From NCBI RefSeq assembly GCF_042646085.1, contig NZ_JBHRSZ010000007.1, positions 186,001 through 250,000 of the forward strand: a DNA stretch of 64,000 bases, in the 5' to 3' direction. Under the pieces are notes generated by a model. The model made no database searches and was not told the origin of the DNA. It saw only the letters and a program-made list of their open reading frames with translations. The stretch's first letter is position 1. Each line of letters opens with the position of its first letter. Positions 18,232 to 26,109 of this stretch are shown here, one piece after another. The DNA comes from Litoribrevibacter euphylliae. GTDB lineage: Bacteria; Pseudomonadota; Gammaproteobacteria; Pseudomonadales; Litoribrevibacteraceae. Position numbers and translations under genes: made by a program.

Positions 18232-18263
18232 TATTTAGTACACAATATTTATAACACTAAACA
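18232..18263. promoter_or_regulatory. Two overlapping EctR-type operator boxes
   Basis: TATTTAGT-AC-ACAATATT (18232-18249) and, read on the minus strand, TGTTTAGT-GT-TATAAATA (18246-18263) have the 8-2-8 layout and the TxTTTAGT half-site of the published EctR1 operator of Methylotuvimicrobium alcaliphilum (TATTTAGT-GT-ACTATATA, from memory). They lie on the cheW side of the cheW/ectA intergenic region. Binding by the local EctR is inference. Confidence 0.6.
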
Positions 18264-18307
18264 AACATTCGGATTTTAGGAGGTTTTTAGACTCAAAATC
18301 AAACAAA

Positions 18308-18337
18308 TTGGACATAATAGACTAAATTACATACAAT
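18308..18337 (+). promoter_or_regulatory. Predicted promoter of the ect operon
   Basis: TTGGAC (18308-18313), an 18-base spacer and TACAAT (18332-18337) form a plausible sigma-70 promoter about 70 bp upstream of ectA. The perfect palindrome at 18370-18391 would lie in the early transcribed region, where a bound repressor could block elongation. Confidence 0.5.
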
Positions 18338-18369
18338 ATTTTGCGAACTTATCAAAAAGAGCGCAAATT

Positions 18370-18391
18370 AATATTTAGAAATCTAAATATT
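18370..18391. promoter_or_regulatory. Perfect palindromic EctR-type operator before ectA
   Basis: Perfect 10-2-10 palindrome with the core TATTTAGA-AA-TCTAAATA (18372-18389). Half-site size, 2-base spacer and the TATTTAG core match the known EctR1 operator. It ends 14 bases before the ectA ATG, so a bound dimer would interfere with transcription of ectA. Confidence 0.65.
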
Positions 18392-18405
18392 TGACGTATA
18401 AACAG

Positions 18406-18924
18406 ATGGATATTAATAAGATAACCTTAAAGGTTCCAAACGCAGGACTGGGTTCTTTAGTACACAAACTTATTTCTGAGTGCCCACCACTCGATACAAA
18501 CTCGATGTACTGCAATTTATTGCAAACACATCACTTCGCGGCGACTTCCGTGGCTGCCATCCACCAATCACAACTCATCGGCTTCATTTCTGGCTACATC
18601 ATTCCTCAAAGACCAGACACCTTGTTTATCTGGCAAGTCGCAGTATCACCAAAAGCACGAGGAATTGGCTTGGCCTCCAGAATGCTGAGCGACATATTGC
18701 AACGCCCGGAATGCATTCATATCAACAACCTTGAAACCTCTATCACGGCATCGAATACCGGCTCCTGGAAGTTATTCGAACGCCTGGCCAGAGATCTGAA
18801 TGCGCCTCTCGATAAATCGATCTTGTTTGATCGCTTCCATCACCTCAATGACGAGCACGATACGGAACACTTGGTTCACATAGGGCCTTTCGAGAAAGAA
18901 CACATCGCTGCACTTAATTCATAA
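18406..18924 (+). CDS. ectA: L-2,4-diaminobutyrate N-acetyltransferase EctA
   Basis: GNAT enzyme that acetylates the gamma-amino group of diaminobutyrate, step two of ectoine synthesis. The 172 residues contain the EctA signature PPLDTNSMYCNLL near residue 30, the acetyl-CoA loop PKARGIGLASRML and the C-terminal HDTEHLVHIGPF. The open frame reaches TTG 18391 inside the palindrome; ATG 18406 gives a family-like N-terminus, though the ribosome binding site is weak. First gene of ectABCD, followed 38 bp later by ectB. Confidence 0.96.
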   Translation: MDINKITLKVPNAGLGSLVHKLISECPPLDTNSMYCNLLQTHHFAATSVAAIHQSQLIGFISGYIIPQRPDTLFIWQVAVSPKARGIGLASRMLSDILQRPECIHINNLETSITASNTGSWKLFERLARDLNAPLDKSILFDRFHHLNDEHDTEHLVHIGPFEKEHIAALNS

Positions 18925-18962
18925 GTTGTTGAACAGAATAAGGACACTCCAAGGAGTAAAAT

Positions 18963-20276
18963 ATGAAAATTTTTGATGAAATTGAATCGGAAGTACAAAG
19001 CTATGCACGCTCTTTTCCACGAGTATTTAACCGCGCTCAAGGCGTTCACATGTGGGATGAAGAAGGCAATAAATATCTAGACTTCCTGGCCGGAGCAGGC
19101 ACGCTCAACTACGGACACAACAACCCTAAATTTAAAGATGCCCTCATTAATTACATCCAGAACGACGGCATTACTCACGGCTTGGATATGCACACCAAAG
19201 CCAAAGGCGAATTCCTGGAAACGTTCAACGAGCGCATCTTAAAGCCTCGCGGCATGGAATACGTAATTCAGTTCACTGGCCCTACAGGCACCAATGCCGT
19301 AGAAGCAGCCATGAAGATTGCGCGAAACGTTACCGGCCAATCCAACATAGTAACCTTCACGAACGGTTTCCACGGCGTGAGTCTGGGCTCATTAGCTGCA
19401 ACTGGTAACTCTCACCACCGTAATGCTGCTGGCGTAAGTCTGAATGGCGTCCACCGCATGCCATACGACGGTTATCTTGGCGAAGACATCGACACCACCG
19501 CCTATCTTGATAAAGTCTTGAGCGATTCCAGCAGTGGTATTAACTCACCAGCTGCTGTGATTGTAGAAACCGTGCAAGGCGAGGGCGGCATTAACGCAGC
19601 CAGTGTCGAATGGCTCCAAAACCTACAAACGGTGTGTCGTAAGCATGGCATCCTGTTAATTGTTGATGATATTCAAGCGGGTTGTGGACGCACCGGGGAT
19701 TACTTCAGTTTCGAAGAAGCAGGTATCGAACCTGACATCATTACCCTATCTAAATCGTTAGGCGGTTACGGTCTGCCATTTGCCGTGGTACTGATGAAAC
19801 CGGAAATTGACCAATGGAAACCCGGTGAACACAACGGTACCTTCCGCGGCAATAACCTGGCGTTTGTGACCGCTAAAGAAGCATTGGATCATTACTGGGC
19901 CGATGATAGCTTCTCAAAAGAAATTAAACGTAAGGGAGAATACATAGGTCAACGCCTTGAAACCATCGCATCACAATACGGCGAAGGTAACTTCACGGCA
20001 AAAGGTCGAGGTATGTTCCGAGGCATTAACTGCGTCAACGGGGAATTGGCCAGCAAGATTACCAAGAAGTGCTTCCAAAGCAATTTAATCATCGAAACCA
20101 GTGGTGCCGATGACCACATTGTGAAGTTCCTTTGTCCTTTGATCATCAGCGATGAAGATCTGAAAGCAGGCATCGACATCGTAGAGCAGGCCATTAAAGA
20201 AGTGTGCGCTAAAGAGGATTCCATTCCTGAAGAGTACGACTACTTCGATCAGAGCCACAACAGTAACGCAGCTTAA
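18963..20276 (+). CDS. ectB: Diaminobutyrate-2-oxoglutarate transaminase EctB
   Basis: Class III PLP aminotransferase that makes L-2,4-diaminobutyrate from aspartate semialdehyde and glutamate, the first step of ectoine synthesis. In 437 residues it shows FTGPTGTNAVEAAMKIAR (cofactor phosphate loop), VDDIQAGCGRTGDYFSFE with the PLP-ring Asp, and LSKSLGGYGLP with the Schiff-base Lys at about 265. A strong AAGGAG ribosome binding site precedes the ATG. A large inverted repeat stands between this gene and ectC. Confidence 0.97.
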   Translation: MKIFDEIESEVQSYARSFPRVFNRAQGVHMWDEEGNKYLDFLAGAGTLNYGHNNPKFKDALINYIQNDGITHGLDMHTKAKGEFLETFNERILKPRGMEYVIQFTGPTGTNAVEAAMKIARNVTGQSNIVTFTNGFHGVSLGSLAATGNSHHRNAAGVSLNGVHRMPYDGYLGEDIDTTAYLDKVLSDSSSGINSPAAVIVETVQGEGGINAASVEWLQNLQTVCRKHGILLIVDDIQAGCGRTGDYFSFEEAGIEPDIITLSKSLGGYGLPFAVVLMKPEIDQWKPGEHNGTFRGNNLAFVTAKEALDHYWADDSFSKEIKRKGEYIGQRLETIASQYGEGNFTAKGRGMFRGINCVNGELASKITKKCFQSNLIIETSGADDHIVKFLCPLIISDEDLKAGIDIVEQAIKEVCAKEDSIPEEYDYFDQSHNSNAA

Positions 20277-20311
20277 ATCGACCTCCTAAGCATTGCGTAG
20301 AGCTCTATGCC

Positions 20312-20343
20312 ATTACTGCCTCATCTTTTTATGAGGCAGTAAT
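20312..20343. repeat. 13-bp inverted repeat between ectB and ectC
   Basis: Perfect arms ATTACTGCCTCAT (20312-20324) and ATGAGGCAGTAAT (20331-20343) with a 6-base CTTTTT loop. No T-run follows on the plus strand, so a pure terminator is unlikely. It may be a processing or mRNA-stability hairpin that separates ectAB from ectC and the genes beyond, or a partial attenuator. Confidence 0.75.
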
Positions 20344-20373
20344 TCACAACAATAACTCAATGAAAAGAACATT

Positions 20374-20775
20374 ATGATCGTACGTACGTTACAAGAAGCA
20401 GAACAAAACAACCGTCATATTAAAGATCCTAAGGGTAATTGGGACAGCACTCGCCTATTACTCAAGGACGACAACATGGGCTTCTCATTTCACATTACTA
20501 CTATCTATAAAGGCGCTGATTTCCAGATGCACTACCAAAACCATTTGGAATCTGTGTACTGCATGTCAGGCGAAGGTGAAGTTGAAACTCTGGCCGATGG
20601 TAAAGTTTATCCGATTAAACCAGGCACCGTTTACATCCTGGACAAACATGACAAGCACATTCTACGTGCCTTCTCCGAAATGAAGATGGCCTGCGTATTT
20701 AACCCGCCACTGAATGGCAAAGAAGTACATAACGCCGAAGGGGCTTATGAACTGACAGCGGAAGCTATTGACTGA
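20374..20775 (+). CDS. ectC: L-ectoine synthase EctC
   Basis: A cupin enzyme that closes the ring of N-gamma-acetyl-diaminobutyrate to ectoine. The 133 residues begin MIVRTLQEAEQNNRHIKDP and contain WDSTRLLLKDDNMGFSFHIT, HYQNHLESVYCMSGEGEVE with the metal ligands, and PGTVYILDKHDKHILRA. Length and conserved blocks are normal. Its ribosome binding site is weaker than that of ectB, and it is separated from ectB by 97 bp that hold a strong hairpin. Confidence 0.97.
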   Translation: MIVRTLQEAEQNNRHIKDPKGNWDSTRLLLKDDNMGFSFHITTIYKGADFQMHYQNHLESVYCMSGEGEVETLADGKVYPIKPGTVYILDKHDKHILRAFSEMKMACVFNPPLNGKEVHNAEGAYELTAEAID

Positions 20776-20835
20776 TGCTACAGCAAACGTTATCTGACAA
20801 ACCACTCAATCAATCTAAAAGGAGCACATTACTTT

Positions 20836-21753
20836 ATGTCTGTCTCAGAGCTCAGCCCACTGAACTCTACATCCGATCTTTATCCGTCACGTAAGGGCAA
20901 ACCGGCAAAGATCATTACACGACAAGACCCCATTATTTATGCTGACCGTCCAGACACGTCTGTATTAAACCAAGAGCACCTGGATTTTTATCAGCAAAAC
21001 GGTTTTTTGGTGCTGCATAATTTCTTCTCTGCAGAAGAAATAGAGCTCTTCAATGAAGAGCTCTCCCGTCTTTCTGGTCTATCGACCAAAACTGCCGATT
21101 CAAGATTCATTCTTGAGAAAGACTGTCAGAATGTTCGTTCAATCTTTGAAATTCACGTTATCAGCAACGTATTTGAAAGACTATGCAGCGACCCTAGACT
21201 GACTCAATTAGCTAAACTCATTCTGAACGATGACATCTACATCCATCAATCTCGCATTAACTACCAACCTGGCTTTAAAGGAAAAGGGTTTCAATGGCAT
21301 TCAGACTTTGAAACCTGGCACACAGAAGATGGGATGCCAAGGATGCGTGCGGTCAGCATTTCTATTCCGCTGACAGCTAATACCCCAAGCAACGGTCCAT
21401 TGATGTTTGTTCCTAAATCTCATAAACACTTTTTAAGTTGCAGCGCTCAAACACCCGCAAACAACTTTATTTCATCGCTCAAAGAACAACGCATTGGTGT
21501 ACCAAATGAGAGACATATTTCCGACTTAGTGCGGCAATATGGTATCGTTCAGGCCCTAAGTCAGCCTGGCAGCATAATCCTATTTGACTGCAATACATTA
21601 CATGGTTCAAACAGCAATATATCTCCATTACCAAGATCGAATCTGTTCTTTGTATATAACGCAGTCAGTAACCAACTGGTTAAGCCATATGATGAGGCAC
21701 CTTCCAGACCGGAATACCTTGCCGCCAGAAGGTCAATGCGACCGCTTGAATAG
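20836..21753 (+). CDS. ectD: Ectoine 5-hydroxylase EctD
   Basis: Fe(II)/2-oxoglutarate dioxygenase that converts ectoine to 5-hydroxyectoine. In 305 residues it keeps the EctD signature FQWHSDFETWHTEDGMPR; His155 and Asp157 plus the distal His at about 256 (TLHGSN) make the iron-binding triad. Its presence predicts that the host makes hydroxyectoine, often linked to heat or stationary-phase stress. A ribosome binding site (AAGGAGC) lies 12 bases before ATG. The next gene starts 10 bp after its stop. Confidence 0.97.
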   Translation: MSVSELSPLNSTSDLYPSRKGKPAKIITRQDPIIYADRPDTSVLNQEHLDFYQQNGFLVLHNFFSAEEIELFNEELSRLSGLSTKTADSRFILEKDCQNVRSIFEIHVISNVFERLCSDPRLTQLAKLILNDDIYIHQSRINYQPGFKGKGFQWHSDFETWHTEDGMPRMRAVSISIPLTANTPSNGPLMFVPKSHKHFLSCSAQTPANNFISSLKEQRIGVPNERHISDLVRQYGIVQALSQPGSIILFDCNTLHGSNSNISPLPRSNLFFVYNAVSNQLVKPYDEAPSRPEYLAARRSMRPLE

Positions 21754-21762
21754 GAGTGCCTC

Positions 21763-22113
21763 ATGACACGTGAAGAGCACAAAGAGATCAGGGAACTTAT
21801 TGAACTCAGAGTTCATTTGTTACAGACATTGGTTGAAGAAAATATTCAATCCGCCAGCAACACCACAACGGAGGGCTGGCCTCTGTCTCCCAAAGACCCT
21901 CTACCAAGCGTCGAACAAAAAGTCATTGAAAATGCTCAACATGAAATTTTAGAGCTGACTCAAACTCTTATATGGCTAGATACAGAACACGCCGGACTTT
22001 GTGAACAATGCGGCAACGCCATTGAGTTAGACAAGCTTAAGTCAGCACCAACCAATCGTTGTTGCGCATACTGTACCGAACAAAATAGCTTAGAAACTAT
22101 AGGTAAATCATGA
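21763..22113 (+). CDS. DksA/TraR-like C4 zinc-finger protein in the ectoine operon
   Basis: A 116-residue protein with an N-terminal helical region (1-75) and a C4 zinc finger: Cys80 and Cys83 (CEQC), then Cys100/101 and Cys104 (CCAYC). This is the layout of short TraR/DksA-family proteins that bind the RNA polymerase secondary channel. The acidic DxxDxA tip of DksA is not evident, so polymerase binding is unproven. It lies 10 bp after ectD with a strong AGGAG site, and its stop overlaps the start of the aspartate kinase gene by 4 bp, which indicates translational coupling. A role in transcription during osmotic stress is inference. Confidence 0.8.
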   Translation: MTREEHKEIRELIELRVHLLQTLVEENIQSASNTTTEGWPLSPKDPLPSVEQKVIENAQHEILELTQTLIWLDTEHAGLCEQCGNAIELDKLKSAPTNRCCAYCTEQNSLETIGKS

Positions 22114-23549
22114 ATCAACATAGCGTAGAAAAGATCGGCGGCACGTCCATGAGCGACTACCCAGCCGTACGAGACAACATCATCAAAAAGCACGGCTCAG
22201 ATTCACCCTATGGCAGAGTCTTTGTAGTTTCTGCTTACGGCGGCATCACCGACAAACTGTTAGAACATAAAAAAACCGGCCAACCAGGCATTTATGCGCT
22301 GTTTTCTGACAGCATTAATGACAATGACTGGCTCAACCAGTTAGATGCGTTACAACATCAATTGTTGGCGATTAATAGTGACCTATTTATTAACGTGGAG
22401 CGCCGACAAGAAGCCAATCGTTTTATCGAAAGCCGGATCAAAGATGTACGGGATTGCCTAAGCAATTTACAAACGCTGTGCCAGCATGGTCATTTCTCTA
22501 TCAGCGAACACCTCGACACAGTACGTGAAATGCTTGCCAGCTTAGGGGAGGCGCACAGCGCCTGGAACATGGCTCATTTACTTCAGGAAGATGGTTTCAA
22601 TGCCCGCTTTGTAGATCTCACTGGCTGGGATACCGACAAACAAGTCTGCCTCGATGAGCGCATCAAAGCGGCTTTCGAAGACATCGATATTTCCACAGAA
22701 CTTCCGATTGTCACTGGCTATGCCCATTCCGAAACTGGCCTGATGTCGACCTTTGATCGGGGTTACAGCGAAATGACCTTCAGTCGGATTGCGGTTGTAA
22801 CCGAAGCGGCCGAAGCGATTATCCACAAAGAGTTCCACCTGAGCAGTGCCGACCCACGCTTGGTTGGTGAAGGCAATGCGGTTCCGATTGGACGCACCAA
22901 CTACGATGTTGCCGATCAATTAGCTAACCTAGGGATGGAAGCCATTCATCCAAAGGCGGCCAAAGGCTTAAGACAGAACGCCATTCCACTACGAGTGAAA
23001 AACACCTTTGAACCTGAACACACCGGCACCCTAATCACCAGTGATTACGTCAGCGACATTCCAAGAGTGGAAATCATTGCAGGCTGCAAAGGCGTCTATG
23101 GCATCGAGCTCTTTGACCAAGATATGGCAGGCAACATCAGTCCTTACGACACCCGCGTTTTAGCCATCCTGCAACGCTTCAAAACAGGCGTCATTGCCAA
23201 AGACATCAACGCCAATACCATTACCCATTACGTTTCAACAAATCTGAAAACGGTGAAGCGCATTGTTAAAGCGTTGCAAGAAGAATTCACCGATTCAGAA
23301 GTCAATCAGCAAAAAATTGCTATAGTTTCAGCTATCGGTAGTGACATGCAGGTACCAGGGATTCTGGCTCAAGCCGTAGACGCCCTGGCCGAACAGGACA
23401 TTTCCGTGTTAGCAATGCACCAATCAATGAGACAAGTGGATATGCAATTTATTTTAAATGAGGCAGACTATGATAACGCTATCCAGGCACTTCACCGTCG
23501 TCTGGTAGAAATTCATGACCACGGACAGGCCATATGTCTCGCTTCCTAA
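22110..23549 (+). CDS. ask: Ectoine-type aspartate kinase
   Basis: Phosphorylates aspartate to feed aspartate semialdehyde into ectoine synthesis. The 479 residues begin with the kinase motif VEKIGGTSMSDY. FDRGYSEMTFSRIAVV and STADPR-like HLSSADPRLV are the substrate and catalytic blocks, and two ACT regulatory repeats follow (about 330-479). Its place in the ect operon and its divergence from housekeeping LysC fit the Ask_ect subtype, thought to escape normal feedback control. It overlaps the zinc-finger gene by 4 bp and the next gene by 16 bp. Confidence 0.94.
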   Translation: MNQHSVEKIGGTSMSDYPAVRDNIIKKHGSDSPYGRVFVVSAYGGITDKLLEHKKTGQPGIYALFSDSINDNDWLNQLDALQHQLLAINSDLFINVERRQEANRFIESRIKDVRDCLSNLQTLCQHGHFSISEHLDTVREMLASLGEAHSAWNMAHLLQEDGFNARFVDLTGWDTDKQVCLDERIKAAFEDIDISTELPIVTGYAHSETGLMSTFDRGYSEMTFSRIAVVTEAAEAIIHKEFHLSSADPRLVGEGNAVPIGRTNYDVADQLANLGMEAIHPKAAKGLRQNAIPLRVKNTFEPEHTGTLITSDYVSDIPRVEIIAGCKGVYGIELFDQDMAGNISPYDTRVLAILQRFKTGVIAKDINANTITHYVSTNLKTVKRIVKALQEEFTDSEVNQQKIAIVSAIGSDMQVPGILAQAVDALAEQDISVLAMHQSMRQVDMQFILNEADYDNAIQALHRRLVEIHDHGQAICLAS

Positions 23550-24424
23550 TTGCACTGTTTTTTGTCTCACTAACATTCATGGGGAGAGCCGAGACGGCTC
23601 CCTCCACTGAAAAAGATTCTTCCGCGATCAATGAAGAGATCATCGAAGATAAAATCAACGAGCTTGAAAAACCACTCTACAACCCCTTTGTTGAACGCTA
23701 TGTACTCGATGAATTAAAGCAACTGCGAGTCGAACTGGCCGCACAGAAAGCGGAATTGATCCAGCAAATCGTCGACCGGCAAATCAACTCTATTGACCGT
23801 GGTGTCACCTATGCAACCGACACTGTCACGTACTTTTTCTATCTGATCGCCGCAGCCAGTTCCGTGCTGGTGTTGGTGGGCTGGAACTCCATTCGTGATA
23901 TCAAAGACCGTGTTCACTCCTTAGCCGACGAGGAAATCGCCCGACTGGTCAAAGAATACGAAGAACGTCTGTTTATGATTGAGAAGCAACTCAACCAGAA
24001 AACCCGTCATATTAAAGAAAACAAAGAGGAGATTGAGTTAACTCAGGAAATTCAATCCCTGTGGTTACGTGCCGGCCAGGATAATAATATCCACAATAAG
24101 ATCACCATCTATGATCAGATTCTTAAGTTGAAACCTGAAGATTGCGAGGCCATCACCTATAAAGCCGATGCCGTTCTTGAGCTTAATGAACCGCAATGGG
24201 CAGCCAATCTATGCCATCAAGCGTTAGCCATTGATCCGGAGAACAGCCATGCCTTTTATCAATTGGCCTGTGCTTATGCCTCTCTCGATCGCCCTGACGA
24301 AGCCATGCAATACCTCAATGAAGCACTAAAACGTTCTGACACCTATAAAGAAAACTTATTGTCTGACGAAGCATTAACACCATTGAAAGACCTTCCTGAG
24401 TTCCAAGAGCTAACCACCAGCTAA
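23534..24424 (+). CDS. Membrane-anchored coiled-coil/TPR protein ending the ect operon
   Basis: A 296-residue protein: signal-like segment (1-19), an acidic periplasmic stretch with coiled coil (30-90), one transmembrane helix (about 99-117), a second coiled coil (120-175) and a C-terminal TPR region (175-275), ending in LTPLKDLPEFQEL, typical of TPR end caps. ATG 23534 has GGACAGG upstream and lies inside the end of ask, so the gene is translationally coupled to it. I know of no standard ectoine gene of this kind. It may be a scaffold or a turgor/membrane-state protein; that is inference only. Confidence 0.8.
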   Translation: MSRFLIALFFVSLTFMGRAETAPSTEKDSSAINEEIIEDKINELEKPLYNPFVERYVLDELKQLRVELAAQKAELIQQIVDRQINSIDRGVTYATDTVTYFFYLIAAASSVLVLVGWNSIRDIKDRVHSLADEEIARLVKEYEERLFMIEKQLNQKTRHIKENKEEIELTQEIQSLWLRAGQDNNIHNKITIYDQILKLKPEDCEAITYKADAVLELNEPQWAANLCHQALAIDPENSHAFYQLACAYASLDRPDEAMQYLNEALKRSDTYKENLLSDEALTPLKDLPEFQELTTS

Positions 24425-24440
24425 ATGCATAGTCCTGAAA

Positions 24441-24464
24441 TGTTTAGTACACTATAAATATAAT
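24441..24464 (+). promoter_or_regulatory. EctR-type box inside the BCCT transporter promoter
   Basis: TGTTTAGT-AC-ACTATAAA (24441-24458) has the same 8-2-8 layout and half-site as the boxes upstream of ectA. TATAAT follows at 24459-24464, with a weak CTGAAA -35 just before the box, so the box fills the spacer of the predicted promoter, a classic repressor position. Confidence 0.65.
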
Positions 24465-24482
24465 CTAAACATTGGGGGAATT

Positions 24483-26042
24483 ATGTCTGACCAATTCGCC
24501 ACCGATCATGAGATCGGTGAGAACAACGTCACTATCATGGGGTTTGATATTCACAACCCCGTCTTTGCAGTCAGCGCACTGCTAGTCATTCTCTTCGTAG
24601 CCGGCACGCTAATGATGCCCGCCGAAGCCAAAAGCATTCTCGATGCCGCTAAATCCTTCTCCATCAATAACTTTGATTGGTTATTCATGTCGGCCAGTAA
24701 CATCTTCATTCTGTTCTGTTTTGCAATCATGATCCTGCCTACCGGTAAGATTAAAATTGGCGGAGAAGATGCCACCACCGAGTTCTCATTGCCATCTTGG
24801 TTTGCCATGTTATTCGCCGCAGGCATGGGTATTGGCTTGATGTTCTGGAGTGTCGCTGAACCCGTGGCATACTACACCGACTGGTGGGGCACACCATTCA
24901 ACGTAGACCCTAAAACCGCCGAAGGGGCAGAGATGGCGATGGCTGCCACCATGTTCCACTGGGGGTTCCACCCTTGGGCGATATACGCCATCGTCGGCTT
25001 ATCTCTCGCCTTCTTTGCGTTCAATAAAGGCATGCCACTGACCATTCGCTCGGCGTTTTATCCTATCTTTGGTGAACGAGTATGGGGTCGAATAGGCGAT
25101 ATTATCGATGTACTGGCGGTTCTGGCGACCATCTTTGGCCTGGCAACGTCACTAGGTTTAGGGGCACAACAGGCATCCAGTGGTCTGCATTTCTTGTTTG
25201 ATACACCAGACAGCATCACTACTCAAATCCTGATCATTGTCGCCGTCACCAGTGTTGCCATCATTTCAGTGGTTCGCGGTTTGGAAGGTGGGGTCAAAGT
25301 CTTGAGCAACATCAACATGATGCTGGCCTTAATCTTGTTACTGTTTGTGTTATTGGTCGGACCGACCTTAACTATTTTGAGCTATATAGGATCCACCAGT
25401 ATCGGCTACCTAGAAAACATTATACCTCTAAGTAATTGGATCGGACGTGAGGACGATAAATTCTTCCACGGCTGGACAGTGTTCTACTGGGCATGGTGGA
25501 TTTCCTGGTCACCATTCGTTGGTTTATTCATTGCTAGAATTTCAAAAGGTCGTACCGTTCGAGAGTTTATCTCAGCAGTATTAGTCGTACCGGTTGCCGT
25601 GACCGTGGTATGGATGGCGGTATTCGGCGGTTCAGCTCTGGAACAAACCATGAGTAACGTGGGTGAACTGGCTAACGGCATTGGCAGTGTCAGCCTAGCC
25701 ATGTTCCAAATGTTGGAGAACCTGCCGTTCGCAACGATTTCATCCTTTATTGCGATCTTCCTGGTATTAGTTTTCTTCATCACCTCATCCGATTCAGGAT
25801 CACTGGTGATCGACAGCATTACCGCCGGTGGCAAGCTTGATCCACCAGTTCCACAGCGCGTCTTCTGGGCCGCGATGGAAGGGGCGATTGCAATCGCCTT
25901 GCTGTACGGCGGCGGAAAAGAAGCCCTGAGCGCATTGCAAGCAGGAGCGATTGCCACCGGCCTGCCTTTCACCGTTGTCCTACTGGTGATGTGTGTCAGC
26001 TTGTATAAAGGTCTAAATGCAGAACTTAAGCCTGCATCCTAA
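24483..26042 (+). CDS. BCCT family betaine/ectoine transporter
   Basis: A sodium- or proton-coupled uptake system of 519 residues with twelve hydrophobic segments. BCCT hallmarks are present: MGIGLMFWSVAEPVAYYTDW in TM3-4 and FYWAWWISWSPFVGLFIARI in TM8, followed by SKGRTVREFI. The short C-terminal tail lacks the long regulatory extension of BetP. Substrate could be glycine betaine, choline or ectoine; the position behind the ectoine operon favours an osmolyte. GGGGGAA precedes ATG. Transcription probably starts at the box-containing promoter just upstream. Confidence 0.92.
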   Translation: MSDQFATDHEIGENNVTIMGFDIHNPVFAVSALLVILFVAGTLMMPAEAKSILDAAKSFSINNFDWLFMSASNIFILFCFAIMILPTGKIKIGGEDATTEFSLPSWFAMLFAAGMGIGLMFWSVAEPVAYYTDWWGTPFNVDPKTAEGAEMAMAATMFHWGFHPWAIYAIVGLSLAFFAFNKGMPLTIRSAFYPIFGERVWGRIGDIIDVLAVLATIFGLATSLGLGAQQASSGLHFLFDTPDSITTQILIIVAVTSVAIISVVRGLEGGVKVLSNINMMLALILLLFVLLVGPTLTILSYIGSTSIGYLENIIPLSNWIGREDDKFFHGWTVFYWAWWISWSPFVGLFIARISKGRTVREFISAVLVVPVAVTVVWMAVFGGSALEQTMSNVGELANGIGSVSLAMFQMLENLPFATISSFIAIFLVLVFFITSSDSGSLVIDSITAGGKLDPPVPQRVFWAAMEGAIAIALLYGGGKEALSALQAGAIATGLPFTVVLLVMCVSLYKGLNAELKPAS

Positions 26043-26059
26043 CAACCGCTTTGCCTCTG

Positions 26060-26090
26060 AAATAGAAAGCCGACATGGCTTTCTATTTCT
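26060..26090 (+). terminator. Terminator of the BCCT gene
   Basis: Perfect 12-bp stem AAATAGAAAGCC / GGCTTTCTATTT (26060-26071 and 26077-26088) with a 5-base loop, followed by a T-rich stretch (CTTCTTTC). It lies just after the BCCT stop and before the convergent CheW-CZB gene. Confidence 0.75.
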
Positions 26091-26109
26091 TCTTTCGTAA
26101 AGCGTCAGA

